Source: JAVBLY01 sp031553035 (GTDB lineage: Bacteria > Bacillota > Clostridia > Peptostreptococcales > Anaerovoracaceae). Taken from it: 64,000 nt of DNA. Shown piece by piece: positions 58,446 to 64,000 of the stretch; the stretch's first letter is position 1; each line of letters begins with the position of its first letter. A model generated the notes under the pieces. The model saw nothing but the letters and a program-made list of their open reading frames with translations, was not told the DNA's origin and did not search any database. Made by a program: the position numbers and the translations under genes. The stretch lies in assembly GCA_031553035.1 (NCBI GenBank), contig JAVBLY010000002.1, positions 52,759 through 116,758 of the forward strand. The letters are read 5' to 3'.

Positions 58446-59387
58446 CTACAGTGCTCTGTCCTTCATGCCGCCGCACCCCAGGACGTTCTGGATCTTTCTT
58501 TGAACCATATCCTTTATTGCGGCTCTTGCAGGTTTGAGATACTGCCTTGGGTCGAAGTCAGCAGGATTAAGGGCCATGTGCTCTCTGATCTTTGCCGTCA
58601 TGGCAAGCCTCAGATCTGAATCTATATTTATTTTACATACTGCACTTTTTGCAGCCATTCTGAGCATGTCTTCAGGTATTCCTATGGCATCAGGCATTGC
58701 TCCGCCGTATTTATTTATGGTTTCAACCAGTTCAGGAATGACTGATGATGCTCCATGAAGTACAATTGGGAATTCAGGAAGTCTTTTTTCGATCTCCTTA
58801 AGAATATCGAATCTCAGCTGGGGTTTCTGTCCCGGCTTGAACTTATATGCACCGTGAGATGTTCCTATTGCTATTGCAAGAGAGTCAACCCCGGTTTTTT
58901 CAACAAATTCCTGCACCTGATCAGGCTGTGTATAGCTGTGTTGCTCCACATTGACGTCATCTTCAACACCGGCAAGCTGACCCAGCTCTCCTTCAACAAC
59001 TACGCCTTTGGAGTGAGCATAGTCGACAACTTCCTTTGTGACTTTGATATTTTCCTGAAAATCAAACTGGGAACCGTCGATCATAACAGATGTGAATCCG
59101 CCGTCGATACAGGATTTACATGTTTCGAAGTCGGGACCGTGATCGAGATGAAGGGCTATGGGAAGATTGGTATCTTCCATTGCTGCTTCAACCAGTTTCA
59201 TAAGATAGGCATGCTTTGCATATTTTCTTGCACCAGCGGATACCTGGAGGATCAAAGGCGCACTTTCTACTGCGGCGGCTTCGGTTATCCCCTGAACGAT
59301 CTCCATATTGTTAACATTGAAAGCTCCGATAGCATAACCGTTTGCATAAGCGTCTTTGAACATTTTCTCGGTAGTTACCAGTGGCAT
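58446..59387 (-). CDS. fba: Class II fructose-bisphosphate aldolase
   Basis: This zinc enzyme of glycolysis splits fructose-1,6-bisphosphate. The 313-aa protein has the zinc ligands in HLDHG (about residues 80-84), EGELGQLAG, GTSHGAYKF (second histidine) and VLHGASSV (third histidine), followed by KINIDSDLR. The name could also fit tagatose-bisphosphate aldolase, but the length and a C-terminal CGGM-type tail are usual for Fba. It is transcribed from its own leader and preceded by the MltG-like gene running the same way. Confidence 0.93.
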   Translation of the reverse strand: MPLVTTEKMFKDAYANGYAIGAFNVNNMEIVQGITEAAAVESAPLILQVSAGARKYAKHAYLMKLVEAAMEDTNLPIALHLDHGPDFETCKSCIDGGFTSVMIDGSQFDFQENIKVTKEVVDYAHSKGVVVEGELGQLAGVEDDVNVEQHSYTQPDQVQEFVEKTGVDSLAIAIGTSHGAYKFKPGQKPQLRFDILKEIEKRLPEFPIVLHGASSVIPELVETINKYGGAMPDAIGIPEDMLRMAAKSAVCKINIDSDLRLAMTAKIREHMALNPADFDPRQYLKPARAAIKDMVQRKIQNVLGCGGMKDRAL

Positions 59388-59412
59388 GATATTATTCCTT
59401 TCCTCATGAAAA

Positions 59413-59883
59413 TTAATTAGTTTTTGTTACGATCCTGCATACGACTTCCAGTGATGACCCGGCAGGGATCTCAAATGTTCCTTCCTGGATCATGGAAGCT
59501 ATACCCAGCTCTTCGAGTTTAGCATAAAAAGCATTTTTATCTGTGATAGCACCGGAAGCAATGAGCTTTTCCGCAATTTGATTACTGTTTTCACCTGGCT
59601 GGATGATGATCTTAGCTGCTTTGGTTGTGATATCTCCGGCATTTTTGTCATTTTCCGCAGATTTATCCGTAGCTGCCGGTGTTAAAATTCCCGCACTGGC
59701 TGTGGTATTAGCAGGTTCTTCCGTTGGTTCTTCCGATACCGTGGACTGAGCTTCAGCTTGATGGGTGTAAGGCTTCATGATATTGCTGATTCCAAACCAA
59801 ATAACCAATGCCGCTATCGCAATTATCAGCAATGCTACCAGCAAGTCACTTTTGTCATAAACGAAATTTTTAAATTTTTCCAT
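59413..59883 (-). CDS. Short membrane protein with an MltG-like LysM domain
   Basis: The 156-aa protein has one N-terminal membrane helix (about residues 13-34), a Ser/Thr/Ala/Glu-rich stretch (about 42-82) and a C-terminal ~65 residues (IIIQPGENSNQIAEKLIASGAI to EVVCRIVTK) like the LysM-like first domain of MltG/YceG. The catalytic transglycosylase domain is absent. Short proteins of this kind occur in clostridia and may bind the cell wall or act with division proteins; the role is unknown. It lies 25 bp upstream of fba on the same strand. Confidence 0.72.
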   Translation of the reverse strand: MEKFKNFVYDKSDLLVALLIIAIAALVIWFGISNIMKPYTHQAEAQSTVSEEPTEEPANTTASAGILTPAATDKSAENDKNAGDITTKAAKIIIQPGENSNQIAEKLIASGAITDKNAFYAKLEELGIASMIQEGTFEIPAGSSLEVVCRIVTKTN

Positions 59884-60068
59884 ATAGATTTACCCCTGTG
59901 TGTTTTATGTGATTTATCATCGCTTTGCACATTTAAATGTATCATATATGCTGCAGTATGACAATTGATATGATGCCCGATTTGATTAAATTTTCTTTAC
60001 ACCCTACCGATACAGCAACAGTTGTTATATAATTATCCTCACGTATATCAAGTATGAGGGAATGCCTT

Positions 60069-61043
60069 ATGATAACAGTGAAAATCACAGAAAATGAAGC
60101 AGGTCAGAGGCTTGACCGCTTCATGAAAAAATATCTGAGGACAGCGCCCCTGAGCCTTATATACCGTATGATAAGAAAAGATGTAAAGCTGAACGGGAAG
60201 AGAGCTTCCCGCGAAACAGAACTGAATCCCGGAGATGAGCTTTCGCTCTATATATCTGAGGAACAATTCAGTGAATTCACAAAATCTCTGCCGAGAAAAA
60301 ATGCAAAAAAAGAGTTCGATGTCATTTATGAGGATGATAATATTCTCATAGTCAACAAGCCTGTCGGACTGCTGACCCATGGCGATAAAATCGAGAAAAA
60401 AAATACTCTTGCAAATCAGGTAATGGGATACCTGATAGCAAACGGCAGCTTCGATCCCGGGGCTGAAAAAACATTTTCCCCGGCACCTGTGAACAGACTG
60501 GATCGGAATACTTCAGGTCTTGTGATCTTTGGAAAGACATATGAAAGCCTGAAGGAACTGAATAAGCTCATAAGAAAAAAGGATGCTGTGGAAAAGTATT
60601 ATCTGGCTGTTGTTTTTGGTGAATTCGGCAACGAACTTACTCTTAAAGATAAAATGATCAAGAACGAAGAAAAGAACAAAATCAAGGTTATCCCTGAGAA
60701 AAGTAGCGGGGGTAGCCTTATGGAGACCATAGTAAGACCGATTTATGCAAACGGCGGGTATACTCTTGCCGAAGTCTTGCTGGTTACCGGCAGGACACAT
60801 CAGATAAGGGCCCATCTTGCAAAGGCAGGTTATCCAATAATCGGCGATAAAAAGTATGGGAACCCTCAAAAAAATGGTATAATATTCAACAGGTATGGGC
60901 TTGAGAGCCAGTTCCTGCATGCGTACAAACTTTTTTTCAAAGAAAGCAGCGGAACTCTGGCATACCTTGAAGGCCGGGAATTCAAAAGTCCGTTGCCGAA
61001 AAAGCTGATGGACATAGGAAAGGATCTAAATGTCATCGAATAA
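60069..61043 (+). CDS. RluA-family pseudouridine synthase
   Basis: The 324-aa protein has an N-terminal S4 RNA-binding domain (about residues 12-75) and the RluA catalytic domain with the motif NRLDRNTSGLVIFGKT, where Asp is the nucleophile. It should make pseudouridines in 23S rRNA (RluC/RluD type). I chose the ATG at 60069, after GAGGG; an ATG at 60054 has no ribosome site. Its end overlaps the first signal peptidase gene by 14 nt, opening a run of five tightly packed genes. Confidence 0.9.
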   Translation: MITVKITENEAGQRLDRFMKKYLRTAPLSLIYRMIRKDVKLNGKRASRETELNPGDELSLYISEEQFSEFTKSLPRKNAKKEFDVIYEDDNILIVNKPVGLLTHGDKIEKKNTLANQVMGYLIANGSFDPGAEKTFSPAPVNRLDRNTSGLVIFGKTYESLKELNKLIRKKDAVEKYYLAVVFGEFGNELTLKDKMIKNEEKNKIKVIPEKSSGGSLMETIVRPIYANGGYTLAEVLLVTGRTHQIRAHLAKAGYPIIGDKKYGNPQKNGIIFNRYGLESQFLHAYKLFFKESSGTLAYLEGREFKSPLPKKLMDIGKDLNVIE

Positions 61044-61584
61044 AACTTATGATAAATACACTAACTGGCGTGCTTCAAATAAGCCTTACGTTCTGGCAGC
61101 CGTAGCGGCAATAATAGTATTCATGCTCGTAGCTCCAATGACAGAGAAGGGCAGCAGTATGAGCCCGACCATAGGTGACGGGAATGTGGTCATCATACAG
61201 AAGAAATCATTTTCTGAGAATCAAGGACTTCCGCAATATGAAGATATTCTGGCATTCAAAGTCGATTTTTATAAAGGTAGTAAAAAAAATGAGCACAGGT
61301 TCGGCAGAGTTATAGGACTTCCCGGCGACATCATTGAGGTCAAAGAAGGCGATGTTTATAGAAATGATAAGATACTTAAACATAAATCATATGAGAAGGG
61401 GAAGACCACGGGAACTGTGGCACCGACAAAGATCGGGGCAAACAAAGTATTTATTTTATGCGACAACAGGGAGGATTCCATTGACAGTCGGAATTCAGAA
61501 GTCGGAGCGCTGATATTAAGAGACGTACGAGGCAAAGCCATATTGGTCATATGGCCATTAAGTAATTTTGGAGTGATTAAATGA
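61030..61584 (+). CDS. Signal peptidase I homologue lacking the catalytic lysine
   Basis: The 184-aa protein has one membrane helix (about 18-36), the serine motif SSMSPT (Ser43), the RVIGLPGD box and the DNREDSIDSR box of signal peptidase I. In active enzymes a lysine stands directly before RVIGLPGD as KRVIGLPGD; here the sequence is FGRVIGLPGD, so Gly92 replaces the general-base lysine. The enzyme may be inactive, work with another base, or help the two paralogues coded next. Its stop overlaps the next start by four bases (ATGA). Confidence 0.85.
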   Translation: MSSNKTYDKYTNWRASNKPYVLAAVAAIIVFMLVAPMTEKGSSMSPTIGDGNVVIIQKKSFSENQGLPQYEDILAFKVDFYKGSKKNEHRFGRVIGLPGDIIEVKEGDVYRNDKILKHKSYEKGKTTGTVAPTKIGANKVFILCDNREDSIDSRNSEVGALILRDVRGKAILVIWPLSNFGVIK

Positions 61585-62177
61585 GTGAAAATGAAAAAGT
61601 AGTCAACGAAACAGCAATGGACGGAAATGTAGAATCAGAAAAAAAGGAAGAAAAGAAAGGCGGGCTTTGGTACTGGGTCAGAGATATTGCCATAGCTGTA
61701 GTTCTTGCATTGATTTTATTACAGTTCATCAACCCGACTATGGTGAGGCAGGAATCCATGATGGATACTCTTCATGACGGTGATTACATATTTATAAACA
61801 AACAGGCTTATAATTTTGGCGATGTCAAACACGGTGACATCATAGTGTTCCAGACAGATGAGTTGGATGAAAACGGCAAGGCCAAGAAACTTATTAAGAG
61901 GGCAATCGCTCTTCCCGGCGACACTCTGGAAATTACCGGAGGCGAGGTATATATCAACGATGAAGAACTGAACGAGCCGTATATCAGGGAGCAGTATACA
62001 GACGGGGAAATAGAAAAAACAGTAGTACCTGAGAACAAAGTCTTTGCTATGGGCGATAACAGAGCATACAGCCATGACAGCAGAGAATCGGATATTGGGT
62101 TCATCGATTTTGATGATTTAAAAGGAAAGGCGATATTCAGAATATATCCATTTAGCGATATAGGAATACTTAAATGA
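61581..62177 (+). CDS. lepB: Signal peptidase I (middle copy)
   Basis: This membrane protease removes signal peptides from exported proteins. The 198-aa protein has a charged cytoplasmic start, one membrane helix (about 33-52), the catalytic Ser59 in RQESMMDTL, the catalytic Lys106 in LIKRAIALPGD and the GDNRAYSHDSR box. All family residues are present. It overlaps both neighbours by four bases, so the three proteins are likely made in step. Confidence 0.94.
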   Translation: MSENEKVVNETAMDGNVESEKKEEKKGGLWYWVRDIAIAVVLALILLQFINPTMVRQESMMDTLHDGDYIFINKQAYNFGDVKHGDIIVFQTDELDENGKAKKLIKRAIALPGDTLEITGGEVYINDEELNEPYIREQYTDGEIEKTVVPENKVFAMGDNRAYSHDSRESDIGFIDFDDLKGKAIFRIYPFSDIGILK

Positions 62178-62920
62178 GTGATTTAAGAAAATCTCTGCCA
62201 AGAAAAGAACGAATATCAAATGGGACCGTTCCTGATGCGCCAATTGGGATCGGGTTTAATTCTGAATTAAAATCCTTCAGCAGGGATCTGGAAGCTGCTA
62301 AATTACCGGTGGCAGAAGGCCCATTAGTCGTCGACCGCGAAGCTGATCCAAAAATAGTTGCAAAAGCCAAGGTGAAGGTAAAAAGATCCCAGATAAGAAA
62401 ACGAATCCTCCTCTGGATCAGAGATATTGGGATGGCTGTTCTGGTTGCCATACTTATAATGCAGTTTATCCGCCCGACAATAGTCCAGCAACATTCAATG
62501 GAAGACACACTGCATGAAAATGATTATATTTTTCTTAACAGGCAGGCATACAACTTTGGCGAAGTAACCCACGGCGATATATTCGTATTTAGATATAACC
62601 CCCCGCTCGGGTCCACTGAAGCGGAAAAAAATCTGATAAAAAGAGTGATCGGACTTCCCGGAGATGAAGTTTCCATAACGGATGGAAATGTTTATGTTAA
62701 CGACAAAGTCATTGATGACGGTTATACAAAGGATGGATATACCGACGGGCAGATGGATCCAATGAAAATACCTGACGGATATATTTTTGCATTAGGCGAT
62801 AATCGTCAGAACAGTTTTGACAGCAGGGATCCAATGGTAGGCCTTATAGATATGAAAGATGTTATAGGCAAGGCTGTATTCAGGGTGTATCCTTTCAGCG
62901 ATATAGGGCCGGTGAGTTAA
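62174..62920 (+). CDS. lepB: Signal peptidase I with a long cytoplasmic extension
   Basis: The 248-aa protein has about 75 extra N-terminal residues, rich in charged and Pro/Ala residues and likely cytoplasmic. A membrane helix (about 80-100), catalytic Ser108 in QQHSMEDTL, Lys156 in LIKRVIGLPGD and the GDNRQNSFDSR box follow. It looks fully active. The extension has no family match I know. Three LepB genes in a row suggest different substrate sets, perhaps including surface proteins handled by the class B sortase. smpB follows after 5 nt. Confidence 0.93.
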   Translation: MSDLRKSLPRKERISNGTVPDAPIGIGFNSELKSFSRDLEAAKLPVAEGPLVVDREADPKIVAKAKVKVKRSQIRKRILLWIRDIGMAVLVAILIMQFIRPTIVQQHSMEDTLHENDYIFLNRQAYNFGEVTHGDIFVFRYNPPLGSTEAEKNLIKRVIGLPGDEVSITDGNVYVNDKVIDDGYTKDGYTDGQMDPMKIPDGYIFALGDNRQNSFDSRDPMVGLIDMKDVIGKAVFRVYPFSDIGPVS

Positions 62921-62925
62921 AGAAA

Positions 62926-63387
62926 ATGGGAAAGAAGATAATAGCAAACAATAAAAAAGCAAGACATGATTATTTTATCGAAGACAGTTATGAAGCAGGG
63001 ATCGTTCTGACAGGAACCGAAATAAAATCAATAAGGCTGGGTCATGTCAGCCTTAAGGAAAGCTTCGCCAAAGTACAAAACGGCGAAATCTTTATATATG
63101 GAATGAATATAAATCCTTTTGAGCAGGGTAACATCCACAATGTGGATCCCATACGACCCAGGAAACTGCTTCTTAATAAGAGAGAGATAAAGAAAATAGA
63201 CAGTATAGTCGCTCAGCAGGGGCTTGCCCTGATCCCGCTAAAGCTCTATCTCAATGAAAAAGGTCTTGCGAAGATCGATCTTGGCATCGCAAAAGGAAAG
63301 AAGAAATACGACAAGCGTGATACTATCGCAAAGCGAGATGCCGACAGGCGTATGCAGAAAACTATCAAGGATTACAACAGAAGATGA
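62926..63387 (+). CDS. smpB: SsrA-binding protein SmpB
   Basis: SmpB carries tmRNA to stalled ribosomes. The 153-aa protein has the family start ANNKKARHDYFIEDSYEAGIVLTGTE (in parts), RPRKLLLNKREI and the basic tail GKKKYDKRDTIAKRDADRRM. It is last in the run after the signal peptidases; the ssrA gene begins 489 bp further on. The small gene between them runs the other way. No clear terminator is seen right after the stop. Confidence 0.96.
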   Translation: MGKKIIANNKKARHDYFIEDSYEAGIVLTGTEIKSIRLGHVSLKESFAKVQNGEIFIYGMNINPFEQGNIHNVDPIRPRKLLLNKREIKKIDSIVAQQGLALIPLKLYLNEKGLAKIDLGIAKGKKKYDKRDTIAKRDADRRMQKTIKDYNRR

Positions 63388-63393
63388 TCGGCC

Positions 63394-63759
63394 CTATGGC
63401 AGAGTCACATCGTAGATCTTGAGAACGTCATTAAGACCGTTCTCTATTTCATCCCGGGAGAAATCATTATCTTCCAGCGTGTCGGAATCGATTTCATTCA
63501 GCCTGCTATAAAAATCAAGTGCTATCTTAAGATAGTCATTATTATTGGGATCAAGAGAATCAAATAGCAGGTCCTCAGCAGCTGTGAATTCGTTATTGTT
63601 GATCATGCTGATCAATCGGGCATAGATCCGCTCAGTCTCTAGGTATTCAAACTTATTCTCTTTGACCAGTTCAATAATACTTTTCTTGAACACCAATCTT
63701 GCTACGATTTGAACCGCGCCCTGAATCTGCTTGTATAGCCAGTCTTGCCTTACTACCAT
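63394..63759 (-). CDS. DUF6483-like protein of unknown function
   Basis: The 121-aa protein is all-helical in outlook, with no signal peptide or membrane helix. It starts VRQDWLYKQIQGAVQIVARLVF, like small Firmicute proteins grouped as DUF6483, and has an acidic second half (about residues 60-115). Its function is unknown. It is the only minus-strand gene in this part and ends 6 bp from smpB. Confidence 0.6.
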   Translation of the reverse strand: MVVRQDWLYKQIQGAVQIVARLVFKKSIIELVKENKFEYLETERIYARLISMINNNEFTAAEDLLFDSLDPNNNDYLKIALDFYSRLNEIDSDTLEDNDFSRDEIENGLNDVLKIYDVTLP

Positions 63760-63831
63760 GTAATACTCCTTGTCACCAACACATTTACATATTTATATTA
63801 TATGTCATGATTGAGTCTTGACGCAATGTGG

Positions 63832-63837
63832 TATAAT
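63832..63837 (+). promoter_or_regulatory. ssrA promoter (-10 box)
   Basis: TATAAT at 63832-63837 with a TG two bases upstream (TGGTATAAT) forms an extended -10. A weak GATTGA lies 17 bp further up. Start near 63844 leaves about 33 nt to be removed from the tmRNA 5' end by RNase P. Confidence 0.55.
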
Positions 63838-63876
63838 ATATATAGAGATATCCGCTCAGGCGGCTCATCGAAACCT

Positions 63877-64000
63877 GGGGATGTAAGGGCTTCGACGGGG
63901 ATGTGGAAGCGGGATAAGCGAGCCGTAGTTGCCAGTCTACGTTAAAAGGGCACGTTTATAAAGAAACGCTAAAAAAGAAAATACGAATTTCGCATTCGCA
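63877..64000 (+). ncRNA. ssrA: tmRNA (5' part, cut by the window end)
   Basis: tmRNA frees stalled ribosomes and tags the unfinished protein. The 5' end GGGGATGT followed by TTCGACGGGG is the family's tRNA-like start. The tag frame begins near GCTAAAAAAGAA and reads AKKENTNFAFA before the window ends, close to the known clostridial tags. The pseudoknots and the CCA-side half lie beyond the window. smpB, its partner, is just upstream. Confidence 0.95.

Overview
The window looks like the chromosome of a strictly anaerobic, low-to-moderate GC Firmicute of the class Clostridia. The signs are a class B sortase, FeoA/FeoB iron uptake, a two-gene SufC/SufB-type Fe-S system, Phd/RelE toxin-antitoxin pairs, strong Gram-positive Shine-Dalgarno sites, a CGAAC-N4-GTTC LexA box, and a tmRNA whose visible tag codons read AKKENTNFAFA. 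No respiratory genes are seen. I cannot name the genus from sequence alone. No phage, transposase, rRNA, tRNA or CRISPR array is visible.

Layout. 0-4.3 kb: a small XRE regulator, sulfur-transfer genes larE and mnmA divergent from cysK, and a class B sortase. 4.3-25.1 kb: a molybdenum-enzyme island. It holds two MOP-type molybdenum hydroxylases (958 and 961 aa) and two copies of a partner pair, a flavin/Fe-S/CCG-domain protein whose gene overlaps by 29 nt a 64-aa four-cysteine redox protein. It also holds molybdenum cofactor genes (moaA, moaC, a MOSC protein, mogA, a moeA-like gene with a cysteine-rich tail), the molybdate transporter modABC and a frameshifted molbindin gene. A Phd/RelE system whose toxin carries a second, fused Phd domain lies inside it. 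The long non-coding parts of this island are full of dyads, inverted repeats and diverged direct repeats.

25.4-30.6 kb: a chemoreceptor with a long, probably structured leader RNA, a Crp/Fnr regulator, a methyltransferase, a truncated phosphoesterase, a MobB-like protein without its P-loop and a secreted GH114-like protein. 30.6-34.1 kb: an amino-acid permease with an acetamidase/formamidase, and a Fic protein. 34.1-39.8 kb: a MarR-type regulator with the SufC/SufB-like pair, then feoA-feoA-feoB with a 59-aa FeoB-associated cysteine-rich protein and a DtxR-family regulator; three GTTAGC-N4-GCTAAC-type operators mark the feo genes. 39.8-46.1 kb: a DUF4430 lipoprotein, threonine aldolase, a GGDEF protein, a THUMP methyltransferase, a DUF1847 protein, a MerR regulator and a second Phd/RelE pair.

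46.1-64 kb: SOS-controlled uvrB-uvrA, two tandemly duplicated OFA-type transporters, nicotinate phosphoribosyltransferase, ilvE-ilvB-ilvN, fructose-bisphosphate aldolase, a short MltG-like membrane protein, an RluA-type synthase followed by three overlapping signal peptidase I genes, smpB, a DUF6483-like protein and the start of ssrA.

How it fits together: the moa/mog/moe genes make molybdopterin, ModABC brings in molybdate, and the MOP enzymes use the cofactor to hydroxylate an aldehyde or N-heterocycle. The flavin/CCG proteins and small redox proteins are the likely electron acceptors. The substrate is unknown. Several genes (moaA, uvrB, both transporters, the GGDEF gene, the 785-aa flavoprotein) have a -10 box only 6-9 nt before the ATG and no Shine-Dalgarno, which suggests leaderless mRNAs.
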